From Poseidonocella sp. HB161398 (GTDB taxonomy: Bacteria; Pseudomonadota; Alphaproteobacteria; Rhodobacterales; Rhodobacteraceae), in contig NZ_VATA01000010.1 in assembly GCF_005870025.1 (NCBI RefSeq), forward strand, positions 62,001-126,000: a DNA stretch of 64,000 bases, read 5' to 3'. Shown here piece after piece: positions 11,380 through 22,649 of the stretch (the first letter of the stretch is position 1; every line of letters starts with the position of its first letter). Position numbers and translations under genes: made by a program. Below the pieces are notes generated by a model that made no database searches, had not been told where the DNA came from, and worked only from the letters and a program-made list of their open reading frames with translations.

Positions 11380-13017
11380 TCAGGCCTCGTCCTCTTCGGC
11401 GACCTCGGCCTCGACTTCGGCCAGCTCGTCCTCGTCTTCCTCGGCAGCGGCTTCCAGTTCGGCCGGATCGACCCAGCCCAGCTGGACGCGCGCGTTCATG
11501 ACCAGGGTCTGGGCTTCTTCCAGGCTGACATCATAGGGCTCGAGCAGGCCTTCGTCCTTGACGCGCTTGCCGTCCACCGTGGTCCAGCCACCGGCCAGCT
11601 CCCAGTCGGCGCAGGTGGCGAAATCCTCGAGCGACTTCACGCCGTCTTTCGCCAGTGCCTCGATCATCTGGGGAGTCAGGCCCTCGAAGTCAACCAGGCT
11701 GTCCTCGACTCCCAGCGCGCGGGCATTCTCCAGCGCCTTGCGATTCAGCTCTTCGATATGGTCGCGGGCACGCGCCTGAAGCTCCTCGGCGGTGCTGTCG
11801 TCGACCCCGTCGATCACCAGCAGCTCGTCGAGATCGACATAGGCGACCTCCTCGAGATTGGTGAAACCTTCCGAGACCAGCAGCTGCGCGAAGAACTCGT
11901 CCACGTCCAGCGTGTCCATGAAGAGCTGCGTGCGCTGCGCGAATTCGGCCTGGCGGCGCTCGCTCTCCTGGCTTTCCGTCATGATGTCGATATCGAGACC
12001 GGTCAGCTGGCTGGCGAGGCGCACGTTCTGGCCGCGGCGGCCGATGGCCAGGCTGAGCTGCTCGTCGGGGACGACGACCTCGATCCGCTCGGCTTCCTCG
12101 TCAAGCACCACTTTCGACACTTCGGCCGGCTGCAGCGCGTTGACCAGGAAGGTCGGCTGGTCCTCGTTCCACGGGATGATGTCGATCTTCTCGCCCTGCA
12201 GCTCGTTGACGACGGCCTGGACGCGGCTGCCGCGCATGCCGACGCAGGCGCCGACCGGGTCGATCGAGCTGTCATAGGAGATCACGGCGATCTTCGCGCG
12301 CGATCCCGGATCGCGGGCCACGGCCTTGATCTCGATGATGCCGTCGTAGATTTCCGGCACTTCCATCTTGAACAGCTCGGCCATGAATTCCGGCGCGGTG
12401 CGGCTGAGGAAGATCTGCGGGCCGCGCGGCTCGCGGCGCACGTCCTTGATGAAGACGCGGATGCGGTCGTTCGGGCGGTAGCTCTCGCGGCCGATCTTCT
12501 CGTTGCGGCGCAGCACGGCTTCGCCGCGGCCGATATCGACGATGATGTTGCCGTATTCCTCGCGGCGGACGATGCCGTTGATGATCGTGCCCGCGCGGTC
12601 CTTGAATTCCTCGTACTGGCGGTCGCGCTCGGCTTCGCGCACCTTCTGCAGGATGACCTGCTTGGCGGATTGCGCGGCGATGCGGCCCAGCTCGACCGGG
12701 GGAACCTCGTCGATGATCTCGTCGCCGACCTGCGGATCGGCGCGGTACTGCTTGGCCTGGTCGACGGTCAGCTCGGCCTGGTAGTTCTCCAGTTCCTCGT
12801 CCTCGACCACCGTGCGCACGCGCGAGAAGGTGGCGACGCCGGTGCGGCGGTCGATCTTGACGCGGATATCCATCTCGGCGCCATAGCGGGACTTGGCAGC
12901 GCGCGCGAGGCTCTCTTCCATGGCCTCGATCACGAGGCCCGGATCGATCATCTTCTCGCGGGCCACGGCCTCTGCGGTCTGCAGAAGCTCCAGCTGGTTC
13001 GCTGCGGTAATCGCCAT
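11380..13017 (-). CDS. nusA: Transcription termination/antitermination factor NusA
   Basis: NusA binds RNA polymerase and nascent RNA and modulates pausing, termination and antitermination. The 545-residue product has the N-terminal polymerase-binding domain, an S1 domain, KH domains (VGACVGMRGSRVQAVVNEL and AIGRRGQNVRLASQLTG) and C-terminal helix-hairpin-helix/acidic repeats with LLVIDGVDDSTAEEL. It ends in a strongly acidic tail. It starts 5 bp after the rimP stop, within the rimP operon. Confidence 0.96.
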   Translation of the reverse strand: MAITAANQLELLQTAEAVAREKMIDPGLVIEAMEESLARAAKSRYGAEMDIRVKIDRRTGVATFSRVRTVVEDEELENYQAELTVDQAKQYRADPQVGDEIIDEVPPVELGRIAAQSAKQVILQKVREAERDRQYEEFKDRAGTIINGIVRREEYGNIIVDIGRGEAVLRRNEKIGRESYRPNDRIRVFIKDVRREPRGPQIFLSRTAPEFMAELFKMEVPEIYDGIIEIKAVARDPGSRAKIAVISYDSSIDPVGACVGMRGSRVQAVVNELQGEKIDIIPWNEDQPTFLVNALQPAEVSKVVLDEEAERIEVVVPDEQLSLAIGRRGQNVRLASQLTGLDIDIMTESQESERRQAEFAQRTQLFMDTLDVDEFFAQLLVSEGFTNLEEVAYVDLDELLVIDGVDDSTAEELQARARDHIEELNRKALENARALGVEDSLVDFEGLTPQMIEALAKDGVKSLEDFATCADWELAGGWTTVDGKRVKDEGLLEPYDVSLEEAQTLVMNARVQLGWVDPAELEAAAEEDEDELAEVEAEVAEEDEA

Positions 13018-13022
13018 GGGGA

Positions 13023-13640
13023 TCAGTCCTCCTCGGTCACGGCCGCCGGGTCGCCGGCGCTATCTGTGACGATCTCGTCGAATTCGTCTTCGTTGATGAT
13101 GCCGGCTGCCTTGCGCTGGCGCAGCATCTCGGTGATCAGCTCGTCGGTCAGCACCAGCTTGGCATCGCTGAGCCACTCGAATTTCAGTCCGATCGTGACC
13201 GGCTCGGTCCCGGCGGCGCCGCCCTGCGGCGGCAGCGTCAGCAGGACCTCGTCCTCCTCGACCCCGGCCAGCTCTCCGCGGAAGCGGCGGCGGCCGTCGA
13301 TCATCTCGGTGGTCTCGATCTTCGCTTCGTAGCCGGCCCAGGTGTCGAAATCCTTCAGCCGCGTCAGCGGCCGGTCGATGCCGGGGCTCGAGACTTCCAG
13401 CGTATAGGCCTCGTCCAGGGGATCCTCGACATCGAGCGCGGCCGAGACCGCCGTCGAGATCTTGGCGCAGTCATCGACCTCGATCCCGCCCTCGGGACGG
13501 TCGGCCATGATCTGCAGCGTATGGGTCTTGCCCCCCATCAGGCGGATGCGGACAAGCTCGTAGCCGAGATCGGCAATAACCGGCTCGACGATCTCCGCCA
13601 TGCGGCGGTCGATAGGGGCCTTCGCGATCAGATCCGACAC
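13023..13640 (-). CDS. rimP: Ribosome maturation factor RimP
   Basis: RimP assists assembly of the 30S subunit. The 205-residue product shows the typical N-terminal alpha/beta domain ([49 protein letters not shown]) followed by an SH3-like C-terminal domain. An acidic C-terminal extension beyond the core is common in Rhodobacteraceae. It is the first gene of the nusA-infB operon. Confidence 0.94.
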   Translation of the reverse strand: MSDLIAKAPIDRRMAEIVEPVIADLGYELVRIRLMGGKTHTLQIMADRPEGGIEVDDCAKISTAVSAALDVEDPLDEAYTLEVSSPGIDRPLTRLKDFDTWAGYEAKIETTEMIDGRRRFRGELAGVEEDEVLLTLPPQGGAAGTEPVTIGLKFEWLSDAKLVLTDELITEMLRQRKAAGIINEDEFDEIVTDSAGDPAAVTEED

Positions 13641-13669
13641 GGGAGAACTCCAGGGGTTTCAGGACGCAC

Positions 13670-13692
13670 AAAAAAACGGGCCAGCGGCCCGT
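13670..13692 (-). terminator. Rho-independent terminator upstream of rimP
   Basis: A 7-bp stem, ACGGGCC (13676-13682) and GGCCCGT (13686-13692), has a 3-nt loop and is followed by seven T on the minus strand. It lies 126 bp past the chemoreceptor gene stop and just before rimP, so it insulates the two transcription units or ends a short upstream RNA. Confidence 0.85.
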
Positions 13693-13817
13693 TGCGTAGT
13701 TCGGTGGAGCACCTCTCCGGAAAGGAAACAGCGCGCCGCTTGCGCTGCTCTTACTGGTTTCGCCGCCCCGGCGCAAGCTGATTCTCCACAAGGCCGGGCG
13801 CGGGCGGAGCGGATGCC

Positions 13818-15965
13818 TCAGAAATCCTCCCAGCCGCCGTCGTCATAGCCCGGCGCGGTCGGTCCCGACGAGGGCCCGGGCGCGTTGACGGCCATGCGCT
13901 CGGGCTCCGCCGCGGCGGCGCGCTTCGGCGCGGCCGGACGCGCGGCTGGCTTGGGCTCCTCCCCGGCTTCCGGCGCGGAGTCGGGAGCCGGTGCGGGATC
14001 GGGCGCGGCCGCAGGCTCCAGACGCAGGCTCAATGCCGCCGCCCGGCCCGGGCTCAGCCGGAACTGCGCGACCGCATTGCCCAGATTGACCGCCTCGCGG
14101 GTCAGAGACTGGCTGGCCGACAGGGTCTCCTGGAAGAGCGCGGTATTCGCCTGGGTCGTGTTGTCGAGATGCGAAACCGAGGTGTTGATCTCGCCGAGGC
14201 CGACCGACTGCTCTCCGGCCGAGCGGGCGATGTCCGAGACATGGCCGGAGATCTCGGAGACCGAGGCGGCGATCTGGCGGAGCGTCTCGCCCGCCTCGCC
14301 GACCAGCGAGACCCCGCGATTGACCTGGTCGCCGCTTTCCGAGATCAGCGCGTTGATCTCGCGCGCCGCGTCCGAGGACCGCTGCGCCAGCGCCCGGACC
14401 TCCGAGGCGACGACGGCGAAGCCGCGCCCCGCCTCGCCCGCGCGCGCTGCCTCGACCCCGGCATTCAGCGCCAGCAGGTTTGTCTGGAAGGCGATGTCGT
14501 CGATCACGTGGATGATCTTAGAGATCTTGTCGGAGGACTGCTCGATCGCCCCCATCGCCTCCACCGCCTGGCGGACGACCTCGCCGCTCTGCTCCGCGGT
14601 GCCGCGGGCGTCGACCACGATCCGGTCGGCATCCTTGGCGCCCTTGGCGGCCAGCGCCACCGAGGAGGTCAGCTCCTCCAGCGCCGCCGCGGTCTCCTCA
14701 AGCGTCGCCGCCGCCTGCTCGGTCCGCTTGGCGACATCCTCCGCCGAGGTCGTGATCGCCTCGCCCTTCTCGACGATATGGCCGGAGGATTCGGAGATGC
14801 TGGCGATCACCTCCTCCAGCGTGTCCACCGTCGTGTTGAAATCGCTGCGCAGCTCCTCGTAGACGCCGTCGAACTCCTCCTCGAGACGGAATCCCAGATC
14901 GCCCGAAGCCAGGGTGCGCAGCGCCTCCGCGAGGACGCTGACCACCTGCTCCTGCCGTGCCAGCGCGCTGCGCCGCTCCCGGTCGGCCTTCTCCAGCTCC
15001 TCGGCCCGGGCCGTGTCGGCGCGGCTGCGCGCCTCCTGTATCTCCTGCTCGGCGCGCGCCTCGCGCTCGCGCTCCGCCTCTTCCTGGCGCTGCGCCTCCT
15101 CGCGCCGCTCGGCCTCGGCCGCGACCTCCTCGCGGTGGCGCGTCTCCGCCTCGGCGGCGAGCCGCGCATTCTCCACCAGCCCTTCGCGGAAGGCCTGCAC
15201 GGCCCTGGCCATCTCGCCGAATTCGTCGCTGCGCGCCAGGCAGGGAATCTCGCTGTCCAGATCGCCGGAGGACAGCGTCGCCATCCGCGCGTTCAGCCGC
15301 CGGACCGGTCCCGTCACGCTGCGCGCGATCAGCACGATCGCGCAGGTCAGCAGGGCCATGCCGCCGAGCCCGACCCACATGCCGGTATTGCGCATCACCG
15401 CCATCTGCGCGTGCAGATCCTCGAGATAGGTGCCGGTGCCGACGATCCAGCCCCAGGGCGCGAAGGGCCGCACATAGCCCAGCTTGGGCACCATCTTGGC
15501 CTCGCCATCCTCGCCGAAGCGGGCGAAGCTGTAGTCGAGCTTGCCGCCGCCCTCCTCCGCGAGCGCCACGAATTCCTGGAAGACCTTCACCCCGCCGGGA
15601 TCCTCGAACGCGCTCTGGTCCGAGCCGACGAGATCGGGATTGCTGCCATGGGCGGTGATCACCGAGTTGCGGTCGAGCGCGAAGAAGTAGCCGTCCCCGG
15701 CATAGCGCATGCCGTTGAGCAGCCGCCGCCCCTCCTCCCGGGCGGCCTCGGGCGAGAGCTCGCCGGCATCGACGCGCTGCTGCACGGCATCCAGGCTGAA
15801 GATCGCGGCATCGACGACGTCGCGCAGATGCGCCTCCCGCATCCGCATCGTGTTCCGCTCGGCCAGGACGTACATGGTTGCAGCCAGTGCCGCGACCGCC
15901 AGCAGAACCACGAGGACAATCGCATAGATACGGCCACTGATACGCAACCCAAACGCCGTCTTCAT
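13818..15965 (-). CDS. Methyl-accepting chemotaxis protein with Cache sensor and WEDF tail
   Basis: A membrane chemoreceptor of 715 residues. One transmembrane helix near residues 14-34 leads into a periplasmic single-Cache-2-type sensor ([11 protein letters not shown] to [13 protein letters not shown]). A second helix near 190-210, a HAMP domain, a long charged coiled coil (about 265-335) and a cytoplasmic signalling domain follow. The signalling domain has the highly conserved hairpin [20 protein letters not shown]. After an Ala/Pro-rich linker the protein ends GGWEDF, which resembles the tethering pentapeptide that recruits CheR and CheB. The ligand is unknown; Cache-2 domains often bind small carboxylates. 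No che genes are adjacent. Confidence 0.93.
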   Translation of the reverse strand: MKTAFGLRISGRIYAIVLVVLLAVAALAATMYVLAERNTMRMREAHLRDVVDAAIFSLDAVQQRVDAGELSPEAAREEGRRLLNGMRYAGDGYFFALDRNSVITAHGSNPDLVGSDQSAFEDPGGVKVFQEFVALAEEGGGKLDYSFARFGEDGEAKMVPKLGYVRPFAPWGWIVGTGTYLEDLHAQMAVMRNTGMWVGLGGMALLTCAIVLIARSVTGPVRRLNARMATLSSGDLDSEIPCLARSDEFGEMARAVQAFREGLVENARLAAEAETRHREEVAAEAERREEAQRQEEAEREREARAEQEIQEARSRADTARAEELEKADRERRSALARQEQVVSVLAEALRTLASGDLGFRLEEEFDGVYEELRSDFNTTVDTLEEVIASISESSGHIVEKGEAITTSAEDVAKRTEQAAATLEETAAALEELTSSVALAAKGAKDADRIVVDARGTAEQSGEVVRQAVEAMGAIEQSSDKISKIIHVIDDIAFQTNLLALNAGVEAARAGEAGRGFAVVASEVRALAQRSSDAAREINALISESGDQVNRGVSLVGEAGETLRQIAASVSEISGHVSDIARSAGEQSVGLGEINTSVSHLDNTTQANTALFQETLSASQSLTREAVNLGNAVAQFRLSPGRAAALSLRLEPAAAPDPAPAPDSAPEAGEEPKPAARPAAPKRAAAAEPERMAVNAPGPSSGPTAPGYDDGGWEDF

Positions 15966-16068
15966 AGGAAGCTCTCCGAAAAAACACTCGGGGCCTGTAT
16001 GAGCCGGCAGAAGTAAAGTTTGCGTTGTGGAGGCCGAACAATCCGGCCCGGCGCGCCGCCTCCCGGGC

Positions 16069-17061
16069 CTAGAAGCCCAGGAGTCCGCGCTGATTCCTCA
16101 AAATGTTGGTAATTCGCACCAGCTCGGCGCTGATCCCCGGCTCGCTGAGCGCATGCCCCGCATTCGGCACCAGTTTCAGCTCTGCGCGCGGCCAGGCGCG
16201 CGACAGGTTCCAGGCCGATTGCGGCGGGCAGATCATGTCGTAGCGCCCCTGCACGATGGCGCCCGGCACGTCGGCGATGCGGCCGATATTCTCCAGGATC
16301 CAGTTCGGCGAGTCGAGGAAGCCGCCATGGATGAAATAGTGGTTCTCCAGCCGCGAGAAGGCGCGCGCGTAATCCGCCGGGCTGTCATGCTGCAGCCCCT
16401 GGCTCTGGATCGAGGCCAGCGCGTTCTCCCAGGAGGCCCAGGCGCGGGCATGGCGGATCTCGACCATCGAGTCGCCGCTGAACAGCCGCTTGTGATAGGC
16501 CGCGATCAGGTCGCCGCGCTCGTCCTCGGGGATCAGCCGGACGAAGCGGTCCCAGACATCGGGCCAGAACTGCCCCGCCCCGCCGCCGTAGAACCAGTCG
16601 AGCTCCGCAGGCGTCATCAGGAAGATGCCGCGCAGCGCCAGGTAGGCCGCGCGCTCGGGATGGGTGATGGCGTAGATCAGCGAGAGCGTCGCGCCCCAGC
16701 TGCCGCCGAAGACGATCCAGCGCTCGATGCCCAGCTCGGAGCGGATCCGCTCCATGTCGGCGACCAGGTGCCAGGTGGTGTTGCTCTCCACCGAGGCATG
16801 CGGCCGCGACCGGCCGCAGCCGCGCTGGTCGAACAGGATGATCCGGTAGGCCGAAGGATCGAAATAGCGCCGCATCGCCGGGCTGCAGCCGCCGCCGGGC
16901 CCGCCATGCACGACCACGACCGGGATGCCGTCCGGCGCGCCGCATTGCTCGACATAGATCCTGTGGCCGTCGCCGGTCTCCATCATCCTCTGGTCATAGG
17001 CATCGACCGGAGGGTAGAGAAACTGGTGCGCCGTACGCTTTTGTCCTGAGACTTGCTCCAT
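16069..17061 (-). CDS. pip: Proline iminopeptidase
   Basis: An alpha/beta-hydrolase that removes N-terminal proline from peptides. The 330-residue product has the oxyanion-hole block HGGPGGG, the nucleophile elbow GGSWGATL and the family blocks DQRGCGRS and [12 protein letters not shown]. The catalytic histidine lies near VPNAGHAL. The ATG at 17061 gives the usual N-terminus (MEQVSGQKR); the open frame upstream is non-homologous. It is divergent from ubiG with only 67 bp between starts, so promoters must overlap. Confidence 0.93.
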   Translation of the reverse strand: MEQVSGQKRTAHQFLYPPVDAYDQRMMETGDGHRIYVEQCGAPDGIPVVVVHGGPGGGCSPAMRRYFDPSAYRIILFDQRGCGRSRPHASVESNTTWHLVADMERIRSELGIERWIVFGGSWGATLSLIYAITHPERAAYLALRGIFLMTPAELDWFYGGGAGQFWPDVWDRFVRLIPEDERGDLIAAYHKRLFSGDSMVEIRHARAWASWENALASIQSQGLQHDSPADYARAFSRLENHYFIHGGFLDSPNWILENIGRIADVPGAIVQGRYDMICPPQSAWNLSRAWPRAELKLVPNAGHALSEPGISAELVRITNILRNQRGLLGF

Positions 17062-17128
17062 GGAGCGACTATATAGGCGACCTGAGGCCCCGGCCATAGA
17101 TGGAAAACACGAAAAAGGGACACGCGGC

Positions 17129-17875
17129 ATGAGCGATGCAGTTTCGACCGTCGATCCGCAGGAAATCGCCAAGTTCGAGGCCATGGCCGCCGAATGGTGG
17201 GACCCCTCCGGCAAGTTCAAGCCGCTGCACATGATGAATCCCTGCCGGCTGGACTACATCATCGGCCAGATCGCCGCGGAATTCGGCCGCGACCGCCGCC
17301 GCCCGCGCGCCTTCGAGGGGCTGAAGGTGCTCGATATCGGCTGCGGCGGCGGGCTCCTGTGCGAACCGCTGGCCCGGCTCGGCGCCGAGGTGACCGGCGC
17401 CGATGCCGCCGAGCGCAACATCCCGGTGGCGAAGCTCCATGCCGAGCAGTCGGGACTCGAGATCGACTACCGCCACACCACCGCGGAGGCGATCGCCGAG
17501 GGCGGCGAGCGCTTCGACGTGGTGCTGGCGATGGAGGTGGTGGAGCATGTCGCCGATCCGCAGGAGTTCCTGACTGTCTGCGCCGGCCTTGCGAAGCCCG
17601 GCGGGCTGGTCATCGTCTCGACGCTGAACCGCAACGCCAAGAGCTACCTGATGGCGATCGTCGGCGCCGAGCAGATCATGCGCTGGCTGCCGAAGGGCAC
17701 GCATGACTGGGCAAAGTTCATCACCCCCGACGAGCTCTGCGCCCAGCTCTCGGAGGCCGGGCTCGATCCGGTTGACCGCAAGGGCTTCGTCTTCAATCCG
17801 CTCGGCTGGAGCTGGTCGATCTCCGACCGGGATCTCTCGGTCAACTACGTGACGGCCAGCCGCGCGCCGGGCTAG
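17129..17875 (+). CDS. ubiG: Ubiquinone biosynthesis O-methyltransferase UbiG
   Basis: UbiG performs both O-methylations of ubiquinone synthesis using S-adenosylmethionine. The 248-residue product has the family start with [19 protein letters not shown], glycine-rich motif [12 protein letters not shown], acidic ADAAERNI, and [14 protein letters not shown]. The C-terminal [19 protein letters not shown] is diagnostic of UbiG rather than other class I methyltransferases. The ATG at 17129 follows AAAGGGACACGCGGC and is preferred over the upstream 17060 start. Confidence 0.95.
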   Translation: MSDAVSTVDPQEIAKFEAMAAEWWDPSGKFKPLHMMNPCRLDYIIGQIAAEFGRDRRRPRAFEGLKVLDIGCGGGLLCEPLARLGAEVTGADAAERNIPVAKLHAEQSGLEIDYRHTTAEAIAEGGERFDVVLAMEVVEHVADPQEFLTVCAGLAKPGGLVIVSTLNRNAKSYLMAIVGAEQIMRWLPKGTHDWAKFITPDELCAQLSEAGLDPVDRKGFVFNPLGWSWSISDRDLSVNYVTASRAPG

Positions 17876-18018
17876 ACCCGGCGCCTCCCCCTCTCCGCCC
17901 TGCGCATCGCCGGGATCCCGCCGCAGCGGCTGACTCGGCGCGCCTGCTGGTGTAGGGTGGCCCTGCCGGGATCAGGGGCGACGTGACCGCCCGCCTGCGC
18001 AAAGAGGGAGGAACACCT

Positions 18019-18201
18019 ATGGACATGAACAGCATTTCGCAGCACGCGCTGGCGCTCTACAAGGCGCATGGCGACCGGGCGGAGGCCGAGGCGGCCCGCC
18101 ACCGCAAGCTCTGCGAGCAGCGGGGCCGGACGGCCGAGGCCGAGGACTGGCGCGCCATCCGCAAGGCGATCCGCACGCTGCGCGGTCCGAACGAAAGCTG
18201 A
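18019..18201 (+). CDS. Small hypothetical protein, 60 residues
   Basis: A complete small gene with a strong ribosome-binding site (GAGGGAGGAACACCT before the ATG). The product is almost entirely helical in character, charged and alanine-rich, with KLCEQRGRTAEAEDWRAIRK in its second half. It has no signal peptide or membrane helix. I recognise the type as a short conserved-looking Rhodobacteraceae protein without a known function. It stands alone between ubiG and the TRAP transporter. Confidence 0.75.
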   Translation: MDMNSISQHALALYKAHGDRAEAEAARHRKLCEQRGRTAEAEDWRAIRKAIRTLRGPNES

Positions 18202-18245
18202 CGCGCCCCCCGCGCCTCCCTCCCGGGAGGCGCTCCGCCCTTGGC

Positions 18246-19493
18246 TCAGAAGGCCAGCGGCAGGAAGGCGATGAGCAGGTAGACGAGGACCAGCACCGCC
18301 AGATAGGGCAGCACCGCGCGGGTGATCCGCTCGATCGGCAGCCCCGCCGTCGTGGAGGCGACGAAGAGGTTGATCGCCACCGGCGGCGTGACCATGCCGA
18401 TGGCGAGCCCGACCACGATGATGATGCCGAAATGCACTGTCCCGATGCCCAGCTGCGCCGCCAGCGGCAGGAGCATCGGCGTCAGGATGATCAGCGCCGA
18501 GGCGGTCTCCAGGAAGACGCCGGCCAGCAGCACCACCGCCAAGATGACAAGCAGCAGCACATAGGCGTTCGACGACAGCGACATCGCCGCCGTGGCGATC
18601 TGGTTCGGCACCTGCCAGCTCGACAGCGTCCAGCTCAGCACCGAGGAGGCGGCGATCACGAACATGATGACCGCCGTGGTCACGCCCGCGCGCAGCATCA
18701 CCCGGTAGAGCTGGCGGAAGGTCATGTCGCGATAGACGAAGAGCGAGACGAGGATCGCGTAGTTCACCGCCACCACGGCCGCCTCCGACGGGGTGAAGAT
18801 CCCCGAGAAGATGCCGCCGAGGATGATCAGCGGCGCCATCAGCCCCCAGCTCGCCGCGCGGAAGCTGCGCCAGATGGTGCGCGCATTCAGCGCCGTGCCG
18901 CGCGGATAGGCGCGCCGGTGGCCCTGGATCAGCGCCACGGCGATCAGCCCCAGCCCCATCGCCACGCCCGGCAGGAAGCCGTTGAGAAAGAGCTTCGCCA
19001 CGGATTCCTGGGCGATCACCGCGTAGATGATCATCGGCACCGAGGGCGGGATCACCACGCCAATCGTGCCCGAGGCGGCAATCAGCGAGGCGGCGGCGGC
19101 CGGGTCGTAGCCCTTGCGCTTCAGCTCCGGCACCAGGCTCGCCCCGACCGCGGCGGTGGTCGCCGCGCCCGAGCCCGAGATCGCGGCGAAGAACATCCCC
19201 GCCAGCACCGAGACGATGGAGAGCCCGCCCTTGATGAAGCCGAAGAGGCTGTCGGCGAAGCCCACCAGCCGCTTCGAGATCTCGCCCTGGGCCATGATGT
19301 CTCCGGCCAGCACGAACATCGGCACCGCGACCAGCGCGAAGGAGTTGATCCCCGCGAACATCTGCTGCGGCACCACCATCAGCGGCATGCCCGAGGCATT
19401 CAGCGCCGTCATCGTCGCCGCGCCGATCACGATCGCGACCGGCAGGCCCATCAGCAGGAAGAGGACGAAGAGGCCGAGAAGCAGCAGGCTCAT
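18246..19493 (-). CDS. dctM: TRAP transporter large permease (DctM family)
   Basis: This is the main membrane subunit of a tripartite ATP-independent periplasmic transporter, which uses a sodium or proton gradient to import organic acids captured by the binding protein. The 415-residue product is almost wholly hydrophobic, with about 12 membrane segments and typical blocks AISGSGAATTAAVGA, IPPSVPMIIYAV and GMVTPPVAINLFVA. The start overlaps the stop of the small permease gene by 4 bp. It is the last gene of the dctPQM order. Confidence 0.94.
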   Translation of the reverse strand: MSLLLLGLFVLFLLMGLPVAIVIGAATMTALNASGMPLMVVPQQMFAGINSFALVAVPMFVLAGDIMAQGEISKRLVGFADSLFGFIKGGLSIVSVLAGMFFAAISGSGAATTAAVGASLVPELKRKGYDPAAAASLIAASGTIGVVIPPSVPMIIYAVIAQESVAKLFLNGFLPGVAMGLGLIAVALIQGHRRAYPRGTALNARTIWRSFRAASWGLMAPLIILGGIFSGIFTPSEAAVVAVNYAILVSLFVYRDMTFRQLYRVMLRAGVTTAVIMFVIAASSVLSWTLSSWQVPNQIATAAMSLSSNAYVLLLVILAVVLLAGVFLETASALIILTPMLLPLAAQLGIGTVHFGIIIVVGLAIGMVTPPVAINLFVASTTAGLPIERITRAVLPYLAVLVLVYLLIAFLPLAF

Positions 19494-20029
19494 GCCCCCT
19501 CCTCCGCGCTATCGCCGGACAGCGCGTCCTCGGCCTCGCTGCGCTGGCGCAGCACCTCCCGCCCGGCCAGCAGCCGCAGGAGGTCGATCGCCGAGAGCCC
19601 CGCCATCAGCGCCGCGGCCAGCGGCATCACGGCGTAGACATAGCTCATCTTCAGCCGCATCGACGGCGATTTCTGGAAGCTCTGCATCTGCATATAGCGC
19701 CAGCCGATCACCGCCAGCGTCACAAGGAAGGCGATGGCGACCGCATGCGCCAGCCCGGTCAGCAGCTTGCGCAGGGGCGGCGGCAGGCTGTCGCGCAGAA
19801 GCGCGACGGCGATGTGCCGCCCCTGCTGATAGGCCAGCGCGGCACCGAGAAAGGTGATCCAGATCAGGAGGAAGCGCGCGACCTCCTCGGTCCAGCTCAC
19901 GGAGGTGAAGAACACCCGCGAGACGATCTGGAGCGTGATGACCGCCGTCAGGCCCGCCATCCCCGCAAACACCACCGGACCCAGGACGATGCCCAGGCTC
20001 CGGTCGATCCACGCCAGACCTTTCAGCAT
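19490..20029 (-). CDS. dctQ: TRAP transporter small permease (DctQ family)
   Basis: The 179-residue protein has four membrane helices and the DctQ signature around WTEEVARFLLIWITFLGAALAY. It pairs with the large permease. It lies one base past the binding-protein gene and overlaps dctM, so the three are one operon. Confidence 0.92.
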   Translation of the reverse strand: MLKGLAWIDRSLGIVLGPVVFAGMAGLTAVITLQIVSRVFFTSVSWTEEVARFLLIWITFLGAALAYQQGRHIAVALLRDSLPPPLRKLLTGLAHAVAIAFLVTLAVIGWRYMQMQSFQKSPSMRLKMSYVYAVMPLAAALMAGLSAIDLLRLLAGREVLRQRSEAEDALSGDSAEEGA

Positions 20030-20030
20030 C

Positions 20031-21017
20031 TTACTTCAGCGCCTCGCGGATGCGCGGCAGGTAGTCGCCGAATTTCTTGCCGTATTCGTCATAGACCGGC
20101 TGCACGGCCGCGGCGAAGGCGGCCAGGTCGGGCGCCTCGTTCACGGTCATGCCGGCATCCTTCAGCGCCTGCAGCTGCTCGCCTTCCAGCTCGGCATTCA
20201 GCGCGCGCTCGTATTCGGCGGCCTCCTGCGCGGCCTGCTGGACGATCGCCTGGGCTTCCTCGCCCAGCTGGTTCCATTTCGGCATGCCCATCACGAAGAG
20301 CGCCGGCGCATAGGTGTGCCGGGTCATGGTCATGTAGGTCTGGGTCTCGTTCAGCTTGAAGGAGTAGACGACATTGACCGGGTTCTCCTGGCCGTCGATC
20401 GTGCCCTGCTGCATCGCGGTCAGCGCCTCGGTCCAGGCCATCGGGATGGCGTCGGCGCCCAGGTCGCGGAACGTGTCGATATAGACCGGGTTCTCCATCA
20501 CGCGGATGCGCAGGCCATCCAGATCGGCCGGGCTCTCCACCGCGTGCTGCGAATTCGTGAGGTTGCGGAAGCCGCGCTCGGCATAGGCCAGGCCCTTGAG
20601 GTTGACCTCCGACAGGCGGCCCAGCAGCTCCTGGCCGATCTCGCCGTCAAGCACTTCGTAGGCGGCTTCCGGCGAGGGGAAGAGGAAGGGCAGCTCGAAC
20701 ACGGCCATGTCCTCGAGGAAGTTCGAGACCGGGCCGTTGGTGATGACGCCCATGTCGACCGTGCCGATCTGCATCCCCTCGAGCAGCGTGCGCTCGTCGC
20801 CCAGCGTGGCATTGGGGAAGATGTCGACGGTGATCGCGCCGTCCGAGCGCTCGGCGACCAGTTCCTTGAATTTCACCGCCGCGGCGTGGAAGCCGTCCTG
20901 CTCGTTCACGACATGCGCGAGCCGCAAATTGACCGGCTTGATCTCGGCCAGGACGGGCAGCGCGCCTGCGCCGACGGTCGCGGCAGCCAGGACCGCTGCC
21001 TTGAAGATGCTCGCCAT
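20031..21017 (-). CDS. dctP: TRAP transporter substrate-binding protein (DctP family)
   Basis: This is the periplasmic solute-binding protein of the TRAP system. A signal peptide (MASIFKAAVLAAATVGAGAL, ending near VLA) precedes the DctP fold, seen as LRLAHVVNEQDGFH, LPFLFPSPEAAYEVLDG, LRIRVMENPVY and MAWTEALTAMQQGTIDGQEN. The conserved arginine in IRVMENP normally pairs with a substrate carboxylate, so the ligand is probably an organic acid. ATG 21017 follows AGGGAGAACAAC and is preferred over 21038. The divergent response regulator gene suggests control by that system, though none is proven. Confidence 0.93.
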   Translation of the reverse strand: MASIFKAAVLAAATVGAGALPVLAEIKPVNLRLAHVVNEQDGFHAAAVKFKELVAERSDGAITVDIFPNATLGDERTLLEGMQIGTVDMGVITNGPVSNFLEDMAVFELPFLFPSPEAAYEVLDGEIGQELLGRLSEVNLKGLAYAERGFRNLTNSQHAVESPADLDGLRIRVMENPVYIDTFRDLGADAIPMAWTEALTAMQQGTIDGQENPVNVVYSFKLNETQTYMTMTRHTYAPALFVMGMPKWNQLGEEAQAIVQQAAQEAAEYERALNAELEGEQLQALKDAGMTVNEAPDLAAFAAAVQPVYDEYGKKFGDYLPRIREALK

Positions 21018-21280
21018 GTTGTTCTCCCTAGTCGTCATGCAAGTGGCGCCGCAGCGGCGCCGGCGTGGGCGCCGTCCCCCGGTTCAGTTCAAATCTTGCT
21101 CAAAATCGTGGCACGGCGCAGATTCGCAGCGGATATGGCGCATGTGTCGGCAAAGATGCAAGCCAGCCTGGCCGGATTTCTGGTCTCCGCCGCCGGATCT
21201 GCCGTCCAGCGGCGCGCGCGCCCGGCCTTGCCAGCGGCGGAGTTTCGCCGTTTGATTGCCGCGGGGAGCCAAGGGAGGAC

Positions 21281-22645
<1,365 letters not shown>

Positions 22646-22649
22646 GCCC

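Noticed and set aside
13690-13735. A tRNA-like D-arm (GTAGTTCGGTGGAGCAC) upstream of rimP.
   Set aside because: The D-loop is too short and no anticodon stem or T arm follows; at best a decayed fragment.
21105-21130. TGGCAC near the dctP/regulator divergence as a -24 element.
   Set aside because: The matching -12 GC is not at the required distance on either strand.
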